Source: Exiguobacterium sp.
GTDB lineage: Bacteria > Bacillota > Bacilli > Exiguobacteriales > Exiguobacteriaceae
Direction: 5' to 3'
DNA length: 64,000 bases
Assembly (NCBI RefSeq): GCF_020832205.1
Contig: NZ_JAFIFD010000040.1
Coordinates: 1 to 64,000 of the forward strand
In this document: positions 27,181-37,467 of the stretch, piece by piece
Numbering within the stretch: position 1 is the stretch's first letter
How the letters are laid out: each line of letters starts with the position of its first letter
Made by a program: the position numbers and the translations under genes
Notes under the pieces: model-generated
The model's database searches: none
What the model was told of the DNA's origin: nothing
What the model saw: the letters and a program-made list of their open reading frames with translations, nothing else

Positions 27181-28284
27181 TTAGTGACTAAAAAACTTTT
27201 TCATCTTTTGGAACAGACCATGTTGTTCTTCGACACCCGCTTCTCCGCTGATTTCTTCGAATTCGCGCAGCAATTCTTTTTGACGATCGGTCATGTTCGT
27301 CGGTGTCATGATGACGATCGTGACGTATTGGTCCCCGTGACCACCGCCACGAACGCTCGGCATCCCTTTGCCGCGCAACCGGAATTTTGATCCGGTCTGT
27401 GTGCCGGCCGGAACTTTCAAGCTGACTTTGCCATGAACGGTCGGAACTTCGATTTCAGCACCGAGGGCCGCTTGGGTGAACGTGACGGGCATCTCCATGG
27501 CGATATGTTGGTCGACCCGTTCAAAGATCTCGTGACCGCGGACACGGACGACGACGTACAAATCTCCTGCTGGTCCGCCGTTGAAACCGGGGCCACCTTT
27601 TCCAGACATCCGAATTTGTTGGCCGTTATCAATCCCGGCTGGAATTTTCACTTCTACGCGTTGTGTTTTCTTCACATGGCCAGAGCCGTGGCACGTCGGA
27701 CATTTCTCTTTGATCGTCTTCCCTGTGCCATGACATTGGCTACATGGGCGTTGATTGACCATCCGTCCGAGAATCGTGTTTTGTTCGACCGTCTCAACGC
27801 CACTACCGCCACAACGTCCACACGTTTCAGGTTTCGTACCTGGCTTGGCGCCGCTACCCATGCACGTGTCACATTCGACTTCGATTTCGAGTTCAATCGT
27901 CTCCGTCTTCCCAGTGACGCTCTCCATAAAGTCGAGGTCGACCACGTACTGATAGTCTTCGCCACGGCGCGGTGCGTTCGGGTCTTGACGACGTCCGCCT
28001 CCGCCGAAGAACATATCAAAGATGTCACCGAAACCGCCTTGGAAGTCACCGCCGCCGAACTGGCTTGCCCCTTCAAAGCCGAAGCGGTCGTATTGGGCCC
28101 GCTTTTGTTCGTCCGACAACACTTCATACGCCTCGCCGATCTCTTTAAACTTATCGGCCGCATCGGCCTCTTGGTTGATGTCCGGGTGATATTCACGTGC
28201 GAGCTTTCGATACGCCCGCTTAATGTCTTGCGCCGAGGCCGACTTATCCAGGCCAAGCACTTCATAATAATCTCGTTTCGCCAC
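27181..28284 (-). CDS. dnaJ: Chaperone DnaJ (Hsp40)
   Basis: Co-chaperone that delivers clients to DnaK and stimulates its ATPase. The 367 residues have the J domain with the HPD tripeptide (YHPDINQ, about 33-35), a Gly/Phe-rich linker (about 75-110), four CxxCxGxG-type zinc repeats (about 137-205), two beta-barrel substrate domains and a C-terminal dimerisation helix. A hairpin between dnaK and dnaJ may reduce its expression relative to dnaK. Confidence 0.98.
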   Translation of the reverse strand: MAKRDYYEVLGLDKSASAQDIKRAYRKLAREYHPDINQEADAADKFKEIGEAYEVLSDEQKRAQYDRFGFEGASQFGGGDFQGGFGDIFDMFFGGGGRRQDPNAPRRGEDYQYVVDLDFMESVTGKTETIELEIEVECDTCMGSGAKPGTKPETCGRCGGSGVETVEQNTILGRMVNQRPCSQCHGTGKTIKEKCPTCHGSGHVKKTQRVEVKIPAGIDNGQQIRMSGKGGPGFNGGPAGDLYVVVRVRGHEIFERVDQHIAMEMPVTFTQAALGAEIEVPTVHGKVSLKVPAGTQTGSKFRLRGKGMPSVRGGGHGDQYVTIVIMTPTNMTDRQKELLREFEEISGEAGVEEQHGLFQKMKKFFSH

Positions 28285-28348
28285 GTCACTCTCTCCTATT
28301 CTTGTCCATAAAGTTCGATTTTACCGATTCTACCTTAACATAGAAAGA

Positions 28349-28372
28349 GCCAAAGCAGAAACCTGCTTTGGC
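28349..28372 (-). terminator. Hairpin between dnaK and dnaJ (partial terminator)
   Basis: A 10-bp perfect stem (28349-28358 with 28363-28372, four-base loop) is followed by TCTTTCT on the minus strand. The poor T-run suggests partial termination or an mRNA-processing or stability element. Confidence 0.65.
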
Positions 28373-28390
28373 GCCCTCCTATCGGTTTTA

Positions 28391-30229
<1,839 letters not shown>

Positions 30230-30243
30230 CTAGTTAAGTAATG

Positions 30244-30822
30244 TTATTCTGCGACTTTTACCATGCTCGGACGAATGACGCGTCCGTGCATCGTGTAACC
30301 TTTTTGAAGTTCCATCGTCACGATTCCTGACTCGAACTCATCGCTCGGCTCTTGCATGACCGCTTGGTGGAAGTTCGGGTCAAACGGTTGGCCGACCGCT
30401 TCGATCGCTTCGACGTTCTCGCCGTTCAACACGTCGAGCAATTGCCGATGGATCATATCGACACCTGCCTGGATTTGTTTGGCATCGTCTGAATTCGCTT
30501 CGACTTGCATCGCGCGCTCGAAGTTATCGATCAGTGGAATCAATTTTTCGACGACCGTTTGCGAGGCGAACTTGACGCGTTTCGCGTTCTCTTCGTTCGT
30601 CCGGCGGCGGAAGTTGTCAAAATCGGCGCGAATGCGCAGTTCACTCGCTTTGAGCGCTTCGATTTCTTTTTGTAAATCCGTCCCCTCAGAACTTTCTTCC
30701 ACATTCTGAGCATTTGAAACCTCGTCTGATTCGACGTCTGTCGTCGGTTCTTGCTTCGGTTCGAAATCTTTCTCTTCGAGCACTTCGTCCTTGTCTGGAC
30801 CGTTTTGGTTGTCTGCTGTCAT
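30244..30822 (-). CDS. grpE: Nucleotide exchange factor GrpE
   Basis: Dimeric ADP/ATP exchange factor for DnaK. The 192 residues have an acidic, disordered N-terminus (1-50), a long coiled coil (about 50-110) and the C-terminal beta domain with QAVMQEPSDEFESGIVTMELQKGY and the closing RVIRPSMVKVAE. The ATG at 30822 is preceded by AAAGGAG seven to eight bases away; an in-frame GTG at 30843 has no proper site. It follows hrcA by 17 bases. Confidence 0.97.
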   Translation of the reverse strand: MTADNQNGPDKDEVLEEKDFEPKQEPTTDVESDEVSNAQNVEESSEGTDLQKEIEALKASELRIRADFDNFRRRTNEENAKRVKFASQTVVEKLIPLIDNFERAMQVEANSDDAKQIQAGVDMIHRQLLDVLNGENVEAIEAVGQPFDPNFHQAVMQEPSDEFESGIVTMELQKGYTMHGRVIRPSMVKVAE

Positions 30823-30839
30823 GTTGAGGCTCCTTTCCG

Positions 30840-31862
30840 TCACTCTTCTAGTTTCGTTCGCCTGAGCGCCTCGATGAGTTGCCCCATCATCTGCACCCCG
30901 TGCCGATAGTCCATCCGAGTCGGTCCGATCATGGCGATCGTCCCGAACGTCTTCCCGTCAAGCGTATAATCCGAGGTGATGACGCTGCAATTTTGAAGCG
31001 CGACGATCCCATTCTCGCTCCCAATGCTCACATAAATCTCGCGATTTGGCAACGATTCGAGCCAATCGGTCAAGCGCTCCTGTTCATCGATCCATTCGAG
31101 GAACGGACGGAGCGTATCGAGCGATTGAAACTCCGGTTGATTGAAGATGTTCTTTTTCCCGCCCAAGTAGAGCGAGGTCGGATGATGCAGCCCGGCGGTC
31201 GATTGGATGAGCTGCATCATATTCTCATACTGTTCTTGATGCGCGAGTTGAAGCTTCGATATTTCTTCACCGATGCGGAACTTGAGTTGACCGAGCGGTG
31301 TTCCTTTGAGACGATCGTTTAGAAAACGAATCGTCTCTTCGACCATGTCCGGCGCCATCGGCGATTCAAAGACGACCGTCCGGTGTTCGACATGCCCTTG
31401 GTCCGTCACGATCAAGACGACGCCACGCCGTTCATCGAGCGGCATCAAGTCGATTCGCGCCAACCGGTTCATTTGGCTGTTCGGACCGAGGGCGACGGTC
31501 GTATAGTTGGTCAAATCAGAGAGTAAGTCGGCGGCTTGACGGATGAGCACTGCGGACTCCTGTGCAGACGCCCGCAAATGTTCCCCGAGACGATACGTCT
31601 CCCGCTCGTCGATGATTTTCTTTTCGACGAGATGGTCGACGTAATAACGATATCCGACCTCGGACGGGATCCGTCCGGCCGACGTGTGGGGCTTTTCAAT
31701 GAGACCCATGTCCTCTAGATCGGCCATATCGTTCCGAATCGTCGCCGAGCTGAATGACAAGTCACCCCGTTTCGACAACGTACGGGAGCCGACCGGTTGC
31801 GCCGTCTGGATATAATCGTCAATGATAGCTCGTAAAATGAGCAACTGTCTCTCTGTCAGCAC
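30840..31862 (-). CDS. hrcA: Heat-inducible transcription repressor HrcA
   Basis: Represses class I heat-shock genes by binding CIRCE. The 340 residues have an N-terminal winged helix (about 1-75, [19 protein letters not shown] and [30 protein letters not shown]) and GAF-like and dimerisation domains after it. The GTG start lies seven bases after an AGGAG site. It is autoregulated through the CIRCE element 37 bases upstream. Confidence 0.97.
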   Translation of the reverse strand: MLTERQLLILRAIIDDYIQTAQPVGSRTLSKRGDLSFSSATIRNDMADLEDMGLIEKPHTSAGRIPSEVGYRYYVDHLVEKKIIDERETYRLGEHLRASAQESAVLIRQAADLLSDLTNYTTVALGPNSQMNRLARIDLMPLDERRGVVLIVTDQGHVEHRTVVFESPMAPDMVEETIRFLNDRLKGTPLGQLKFRIGEEISKLQLAHQEQYENMMQLIQSTAGLHHPTSLYLGGKKNIFNQPEFQSLDTLRPFLEWIDEQERLTDWLESLPNREIYVSIGSENGIVALQNCSVITSDYTLDGKTFGTIAMIGPTRMDYRHGVQMMGQLIEALRRTKLEE

Positions 31863-31898
31863 ATCTTCACTCCTCTCTGAAAGATAGGCCTCGCTTTA

Positions 31899-31925
31899 TT
31901 AGCACTCATATTTAACGAGTGCTAA
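31899..31925 (-). promoter_or_regulatory. CIRCE operator
   Basis: A perfect TTAGCACTC-N9-GAGTGCTAA palindrome (arms 31899-31907 and 31917-31925), the HrcA binding site, lies downstream of the hrcA -10 box. Confidence 0.98.
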
Positions 31926-31936
31926 TCACACTTCAA

Positions 31937-31964
31937 ATATTATCATGTTCTCTCTATTTGTCAA
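31937..31964 (-). promoter_or_regulatory. Sigma-A promoter of the hrcA-grpE-dnaK-dnaJ operon
   Basis: A perfect TTGACA (31959-31964) and TAATAT (31937-31942), 16 bp apart on the minus strand, lie directly upstream of CIRCE. Confidence 0.88.
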
Positions 31965-32053
31965 TTCATTCGTCTCATTTTTTGAGCTAACCTGAAGTCG
32001 TCGCCTATGCATGTTTTCAGTGGATTCGGTATGATACAAATTGAGGTGATCTT

Positions 32054-32659
32054 ATGTTTACAACACAACAATTCGATGTTTTCACAAAAGACGGACTAGA
32101 TGCCCGCATGGAAGGCATCCGTTCGAACATTCAGCCGCTTTTCCACCAGATTTATGAAGAAGTCGGCCCCCAGCTCGAGGCCGATGTCGGTATCCCGCTG
32201 TATTTACACGTCGCCAAACATGCGCGCCGGACCGTCAACCCGCCTAAAGACACTTGGATGGCGATCTGCCATGATAAACGCGGATACAAAAAACATCCTC
32301 ACTTCCAGGTCGGTCTCTTTGACGACCGGGTCTTTATTTGGCTCGCATTCATCTACGAGATGCCGAACAAGGCGGCGATTGCCGAACGGTTGAAGACGAT
32401 TGACATCAAGTCTGCGTTTCCTGATTTCCATATCGCCGGTGATCATATGAAAAAAGAAGCGTTCTTGCTCGAGGACACGTCTTCAGAAGCGATCGACACG
32501 ATCATGGACCGGTTCAAAGACGTGAAGAAGGCCGACTTTTTAATCGGCCGCCAACTTCCGGCCGATGCGTCTATCCTCCAAAACGAGGCGGCGTTCCTCG
32601 CTCTCGTCGAGGATACGTTCAGCCGGCTCACGCCGATGTATCGCGATCTCGTCTTGTAA
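32054..32659 (+). CDS. yktB: DUF1054 family protein (YktB-like)
   Basis: 201-residue cytoplasmic protein of the DUF1054 family, which is found in Bacillota and has no established function. Conserved features include WMAICHDKRGYKKHPHFQVGLFDD and the C-terminal TPMYRDLVL. A GAGGTGA site lies before the ATG. It is a single plus-strand gene between hrcA and hemW, with a terminator after it; a -10-like TATGAT is seen at about 32030. Confidence 0.88.
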   Translation: MFTTQQFDVFTKDGLDARMEGIRSNIQPLFHQIYEEVGPQLEADVGIPLYLHVAKHARRTVNPPKDTWMAICHDKRGYKKHPHFQVGLFDDRVFIWLAFIYEMPNKAAIAERLKTIDIKSAFPDFHIAGDHMKKEAFLLEDTSSEAIDTIMDRFKDVKKADFLIGRQLPADASILQNEAAFLALVEDTFSRLTPMYRDLVL

Positions 32660-32663
32660 TATG

Positions 32664-32697
32664 AAAAGGGAATCCGTTGTTGCGGATTCCCTTTTTT
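32664..32697. terminator. Terminator after yktB, also downstream of hemW
   Basis: A 12-bp stem (32665-32676 with 32683-32694) is followed by six or seven T on the plus strand and a short T-run on the minus strand, between converging genes. Confidence 0.9.
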
Positions 32698-32712
32698 GTA
32701 TGCGATCTACCT

Positions 32713-33870
32713 TTATTTCACCGGATTCGGATCGACGCGGGCCTCACCGATGAACGCGGCGAACGCCTCGTTGGCGAGCGGTAACCCCGACTCCGTCAAA
32801 CGGACGTGTGTGTCCGTCAGTTCAATCAATCGCTTCGCTTCGAGGTCGGTCAAGACGTGACCGAACACCGCCTGCATCGTCACGCCGTACTTCGCTTCAA
32901 ACGCCTCGAACGCCACCCCGGAACGCATGCGAAGACCGAGGAAGAGCTCTTCTTCCATCTTCTCGACCGTCTCGAGACGCGTCGTGCTCCGAACGGGCAA
33001 TCCTTCCGCTTTAATATAGTGCGGGATCGGGGCGATATTGGCCCGCCGTTCCCCTTTCAAATAGCTATGGGCCCCGGCGCCGAAGCCGTAATACTCCTCA
33101 TTGCGCCAATACACTTGGTTATGGCGGCTCTCCCGCCCCGGAAGGCTGTAGTTCGAGATTTCGTATTGTTTCAGACCACGCCGTTCGAGCGTCTCCATCA
33201 CTTTTAAATACATCGCGACTTCGATGTCTTCGCCCGGAAGGCGCAGTTTCCCTTTCCGCTCTTGAATCGCGAACACGGTATGCGGCTCGAGAATCAAAGA
33301 GTAGGAAGAGACGTGTTGGATCGGGAGCTGAAACGCCAAATCGAGATCGCGCTCGATTTGTTCGAGCGTCTGTTCCGGCAGTCCAAACATGAGGTCGATT
33401 GAAATATTATCGAACCGCTTGGCGGCCTCGTTCACCGTCGCGAACACGTCATCGGCCCGGTGTGTCCGTCCGATTCGTTCGAGTCCGCCGTCATCGAACG
33501 TCTGGACACCGAAACTGACGCGGTTGACGCCGCCTCGTTTCATCGTGTCGAGTTTCTCCGCGCTCACGAAGTTCGGATTCGCCTCGACCGAATATTCAAG
33601 GTCATCTGAAGCGAGTGGCAACAAGTGCCGTTCGACCATGTCCATGAGACGTTTCATTTGCGTTTCATCGAGTGCGGTCGGTGTCCCGCCGCCGATAAAA
33701 ATCGTGTCGATTTGATCGGTCGGATATTGTTCGAGCGATAGGACGATCTCTCGTTCGAGGGCATCTAAATAGTCATCAACCGGTTGGTTCTTTAAGAACA
33801 CCTTGTTGAAATCACAGTAATAACAAATATGTTCACAAAATGGAATGTGAAGATATACGGCTTTAGCCAT
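32713..33870 (-). CDS. hemW: Radical SAM heme chaperone HemW
   Basis: Radical-SAM protein of the HemN-like family that binds and transfers heme, formerly called oxygen-independent coproporphyrinogen oxidase. About 385 residues. The [4Fe-4S] motif CEHICYYCDF has three cysteines and phenylalanine where true HemN has a fourth cysteine, so it is HemW. The ATG at 33870 follows AGGGG at good spacing; a GTG three codons upstream is too close to that site. In B. subtilis it follows lepA directly; here three serine-related genes separate them. Confidence 0.94.
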   Translation of the reverse strand: MAKAVYLHIPFCEHICYYCDFNKVFLKNQPVDDYLDALEREIVLSLEQYPTDQIDTIFIGGGTPTALDETQMKRLMDMVERHLLPLASDDLEYSVEANPNFVSAEKLDTMKRGGVNRVSFGVQTFDDGGLERIGRTHRADDVFATVNEAAKRFDNISIDLMFGLPEQTLEQIERDLDLAFQLPIQHVSSYSLILEPHTVFAIQERKGKLRLPGEDIEVAMYLKVMETLERRGLKQYEISNYSLPGRESRHNQVYWRNEEYYGFGAGAHSYLKGERRANIAPIPHYIKAEGLPVRSTTRLETVEKMEEELFLGLRMRSGVAFEAFEAKYGVTMQAVFGHVLTDLEAKRLIELTDTHVRLTESGLPLANEAFAAFIGEARVDPNPVK

Positions 33871-33936
33871 GGCGGCCACCCCTTTCTTCTCCTTCCATTT
33901 ATAACGCTTTTCACGCCTTCACGCCACTCTCCGCAT

Positions 33937-35121
33937 TCAATCGAAGCGATGGATGAACAGCCCGCTCTTCAATTTCGGCTCGAACCATGTCGATTTTGGC
34001 GGCATTTGTCCGGCTTCATCGGCGACGCGCATCAGCTCTTCCATCGCCGTGGCGTGGCACGTCAAGACGACGACATCCGGCCGCTCAGCAAGCTGCTTCA
34101 ATCGCGACACTGCCTCTTTTCCGCCGACGAAGTCGATCCGTTCATCCGACCGGACGTCCTTGACATGGAAATACGGCTCAAGAAGATCACGTTGCAGCGT
34201 GGCGACAGCGAGTGCGTCCGTCGCTTGCCGTTTCGTCAACTTATAGTGCGCCCCTCGATACGTCAGACCGAACGCGCCACGTTCTTCCGGAACGAACAGG
34301 TCCTCGACCGGGTCGACCACATATGTGAATGAGATTCCTTCTAAGAGCGCCGTGACTTCTTCGGGTGCCACATTCGTCAACAGGCGATGATACGGTAAAA
34401 TCGTCAACTCGTCGCTCGGAAACAAGACGCCGAGAAAATGGTCCCGCTCTTGTTTCGATTCCCCTTCATGAATCGGACTCCTGGCGACGACGGCCGCGGC
34501 TTTGGCTCGGTGATGCCCATCGGCGATATAGATGGCCGGGATGCTGGCCCCAATCATGATCAAGCGGGCAAGATCTTTTGACGGGATACGAAACCCTTCG
34601 TGCCTGACACCACGTTCGTCCGTGAATGAAAATAGGGCCGTGCCGTCCGCCGCCGCACTGAGTAGCCGTTTCAACGCCTCGTCCGGTTGATGACTCAATA
34701 AGATCGGTCCGGTGTGCGCTTTCGTCACTGCCACATGTTCGACTCGTTCCCGCTCTTTCGTGACGCGGGTGTGCTCGTGGATTTTGATCCGGCCAGCCTC
34801 ATAGTCAGAGACAGCGAATGTCGCGACGAGTCCGGTCTGCTTCCGTCCCGCATCGGTGAGCTGATACACATAAAACCCTTCGTCGTGCCGGCTCAACTCG
34901 GTCTCATACAGACGCTCGAGTTCACTCCGGGCGCGACGCCCCCACGCTTCAAGCGCCATGTCACTCTCGAGCGCTTCAGGTTTGTCGACCGCCAAAAACG
35001 AATTCGGACGTTGCTTGATATCGCGGCGGGCATCTTCGACGTTGACGACGTCGTACGGATCGGCAGCGACCGCTTCAGGATGGTTCGGTATATACGGGGC
35101 AAACGGTTTAAAGACGACCAT
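33937..35121 (-). CDS. DUF1015 family protein
   Basis: About 394 residues of the DUF1015 family, whose function is unproven; members are often encoded near serA/serC. Recognisable family features are the start FKPFAPYIP, the DPYDVVN segment and the central histidine motif IADGHHRAKAA (about 205-215). The ATG at 35121 is chosen because GGAGG lies seven bases before it; the ATG at 35127 overlaps the site. It begins 12 bases after serA, so it is the last gene of a serC-serA-DUF1015 operon. Confidence 0.87.
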   Translation of the reverse strand: MVVFKPFAPYIPNHPEAVAADPYDVVNVEDARRDIKQRPNSFLAVDKPEALESDMALEAWGRRARSELERLYETELSRHDEGFYVYQLTDAGRKQTGLVATFAVSDYEAGRIKIHEHTRVTKERERVEHVAVTKAHTGPILLSHQPDEALKRLLSAAADGTALFSFTDERGVRHEGFRIPSKDLARLIMIGASIPAIYIADGHHRAKAAAVVARSPIHEGESKQERDHFLGVLFPSDELTILPYHRLLTNVAPEEVTALLEGISFTYVVDPVEDLFVPEERGAFGLTYRGAHYKLTKRQATDALAVATLQRDLLEPYFHVKDVRSDERIDFVGGKEAVSRLKQLAERPDVVVLTCHATAMEELMRVADEAGQMPPKSTWFEPKLKSGLFIHRFD

Positions 35122-35133
35122 GGTCATTCCTCC

Positions 35134-36297
35134 TTAAAATTCGCGGACGCGCATGACGCCCTCGATCTCATACAATGTATGGACAGATAATTGCTCATGT
35201 TGATGGTTGTCGATGTCGATCAGCGTGTAAGCCACGTCACCACGGCTCCGGTTCACCATGTTATCGATATTGATGCTCGCCTCGGCGAGTCGGCTCGCGA
35301 TTTGACCGACCATATTCGGCACGTTCAAATGCAAGACGGCAAGACGTCGCTTCCCGATATAAGGGAGCTCGGTATCGGGAAAATTCGCCGAATGCCGGAT
35401 GTTGCCGGTCTCTAAATAGGCTTTCAATGTATCAACCGCTTGAATCGCACAGTTCACTTCAGATTCTTTCGTCGAAGCGCCAAGATGCGGAAACGCCAGG
35501 ACGCGCGGGTGACCGAGAAGAGCATGTTTTGGAAAATCGGTGATGTAAGTCGCGACGCGATCATCTAACGCCCGCAATAAATGCTCATCATTCACCAATT
35601 CACCGCGGGCAAAATTCAAGACGGTGATCCCTCGTTTCATTTGAGCGAACCATGCGTCATCGATCACTTCACGCGTGTCTTCTGTGAGCGGCATATGGAT
35701 GGACAGCAAATCGATGTCCGCGAGGAGCTCACTCAAATGTCTAGCCCGTTTCACTTGCTTCGAAACGTTCCACGCCCCGTCGACCGATAAGTGCGGGTCG
35801 TAGCCGACGACGTCGACCCCGAGCTGAATCAAGTCGCTCGCAAGGGCCGAACCGATTGCCCCAAGACCGACGATCCCAACTTTTTTCCCGCGCAGTTCGG
35901 ACCCGACGAACCGACGTTTCTCGTCTTCCATCGCCCGTTCGAGCAACGTCTGGCTAGAGAACGTTTGATCGTTCACCCAGTTCACTCCTTGTAAAATCGG
36001 ACGCACCGACAAGAGCATGCTCGCAAGCACGAGTTCTTTCACCGCGTTCGCGTTCGCCCCCGGTGTATGGAACACGACGACGCCTTGGCGCGCCAATCGT
36101 TCGAGTGGAAGATTGTTGACCCCGGCGCCGGCTCGGGCGATCGCTAGCAAATACGGCGGGATTTCAGCTTCGTGCACATCATGGCTTCTGATGACCCACG
36201 CATCGGCCTGCTCGGACGCATTGACCGCGTACTCGCTCGGTTCAAAACGGCCGAGCCCTTCTGCAGCGATTTGATTATACGTTTTTATATGAAACAT
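35134..36297 (-). CDS. serA: D-3-phosphoglycerate dehydrogenase
   Basis: First enzyme of serine biosynthesis, oxidising 3-phosphoglycerate with NAD. The 387 residues form the short type: a substrate domain with GAGVNNLPLE, the Rossmann motif VGIVGLGAIGSALA (about 145-158), the catalytic Arg in NFARGELV and His in FPHLGASTKES, and a C-terminal ACT domain (about 315-387) for serine feedback. The ATG at 36297 follows AGGAGG; the longer frame to 36417 lies within serC and is not conserved. The start overlaps serC by 23 bases. Confidence 0.95.
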   Translation of the reverse strand: MFHIKTYNQIAAEGLGRFEPSEYAVNASEQADAWVIRSHDVHEAEIPPYLLAIARAGAGVNNLPLERLARQGVVVFHTPGANANAVKELVLASMLLSVRPILQGVNWVNDQTFSSQTLLERAMEDEKRRFVGSELRGKKVGIVGLGAIGSALASDLIQLGVDVVGYDPHLSVDGAWNVSKQVKRARHLSELLADIDLLSIHMPLTEDTREVIDDAWFAQMKRGITVLNFARGELVNDEHLLRALDDRVATYITDFPKHALLGHPRVLAFPHLGASTKESEVNCAIQAVDTLKAYLETGNIRHSANFPDTELPYIGKRRLAVLHLNVPNMVGQIASRLAEASINIDNMVNRSRGDVAYTLIDIDNHQHEQLSVHTLYEIEGVMRVREF

Positions 36298-37354
36298 GGT
36301 GTCCCTCCTGTTCAAACTCATGCATGGTGTCCACGAGCCGCTCGACGCCTTCAAGCGGCATCGCGTTGTATAGGCTGGCCCGCAAGCCGCCGACAGAGCG
36401 ATGGCCTCCGAGCTCAATTAAATCGCGTGCTTCGGCGTACAGACGAAACGCCTCGTCCGTCTCTTCGTTTCCGGTCGTGAACGGGATATTTGTCAATGAG
36501 CGGCTTGTCGTGTCGGTCACGAGCGGACGGAACAACGATGACGTATCGAGCGCACGATACAACCGCTCACTCTTCAAGCGATTACGCCGCTCCATCTCAT
36601 CGACGCCCCCCTCGGCCTCGATCCAGGCGAGCACCCGCTCGGCGACGTACATACTGAACGTCGACGGCGTGTTCAGGAGCGTGTCGACATGGTTTTCATA
36701 GCTCAAGTAACTTGGTACGTCTCGCTCAGAGATCAAGTCGCGTCGAACGATGACGACGGTCAAACCGGCGGGCCCGATGTTTTTTTGGGCCCCGGCATAG
36801 AGCAAGCCGAATCGCCGCACGTCGATGTGTTCCGCTAAAATGTTCGAAGACACGTCTGCCACGAGCGGGACGTCCGTCTCCGGCAACGCTGTGTAGCGCG
36901 TCCCTTCGATCGTGTTGTTCAATGTCAGATGAAGGTAGTCCGCGCCTTGGATCGTTTCCGGCCATGTCGGCAACTCGCTGTACCCGACGCCGCGCGCACT
37001 GCCGATGACATCGACCGTCCCGACGCGGCGTGCGTCAGCGATCGCTTTTTGCGACCAGACGCCGCTATCGAGATAGGCGAAACGACCCGCCGTCTTCAAG
37101 TTCATCGGCACCATCGAGAACTGTAACGTCGCCCCGCCTTGGAGCCAGAGGACGGCGTACTCGTCCGGGATTGCCATCAAACGCCGTAACCGCTCCTCAA
37201 GATGACGGGCGAGTTCCGTGAAACGTTTCGAGCGATGGCTCATCTCGACGATCGAGACGCCGCTCTCTTTATAAGAAAGAAACTGCGCTTGGACTTCACG
37301 CAGTACAGGTGCGGGCAACATGCCCGGCCCGGCTGAAAAATTGTAGATCGGCAC
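36275..37354 (-). CDS. serC: Phosphoserine aminotransferase
   Basis: PLP enzyme converting 3-phosphohydroxypyruvate to phosphoserine (it also serves in pyridoxal synthesis in some bacteria). The 359 residues begin with the family signature PIYNFSAGPGMLP and carry the Schiff-base lysine in YAGAQKNIGPAG and the phosphate-binding region LQGGATLQFSMVPMNL. The GTG at 37354 follows AGGAGG by seven bases; the upstream frame to 37465 crosses the leader. The leader has an attenuator-like fold. Operon serC-serA-DUF1015. Confidence 0.95.
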   Translation of the reverse strand: MPIYNFSAGPGMLPAPVLREVQAQFLSYKESGVSIVEMSHRSKRFTELARHLEERLRRLMAIPDEYAVLWLQGGATLQFSMVPMNLKTAGRFAYLDSGVWSQKAIADARRVGTVDVIGSARGVGYSELPTWPETIQGADYLHLTLNNTIEGTRYTALPETDVPLVADVSSNILAEHIDVRRFGLLYAGAQKNIGPAGLTVVIVRRDLISERDVPSYLSYENHVDTLLNTPSTFSMYVAERVLAWIEAEGGVDEMERRNRLKSERLYRALDTSSLFRPLVTDTTSRSLTNIPFTTGNEETDEAFRLYAEARDLIELGGHRSVGGLRASLYNAMPLEGVERLVDTMHEFEQEGHHVSYKNV

Positions 37355-37400
37355 GGCCACTCCTCCTCTATATATGATCTGTAAGTGGGTACTATTCCGT

Positions 37401-37467
37401 ATAAGGGCGTCCATATCCTGCCAAATGACAAAAATCGCCCTTATCCGGAGATAAGGGCGAGACATGA
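37401..37467 (-). promoter_or_regulatory. lepA terminator / serC leader with three alternative pairing arms
   Basis: On the minus strand CGCCCTTAT (37451-37459) and ATAAGGGCG (37436-37444) form the lepA terminator stem, followed by ATTTTTG. A second CGCCCTTAT (37401-37409) lies downstream and can pair with the same middle arm, with three further pairs beyond one mismatch. The structures are mutually exclusive, so read-through from lepA into serC could be regulated. No convincing separate serC promoter was seen. Confidence 0.6.

Noticed and set aside
27433-28311. 292-codon plus-strand open frame
   Set aside because: Antisense to dnaJ, no initiation signals, composition typical of an antisense shadow.
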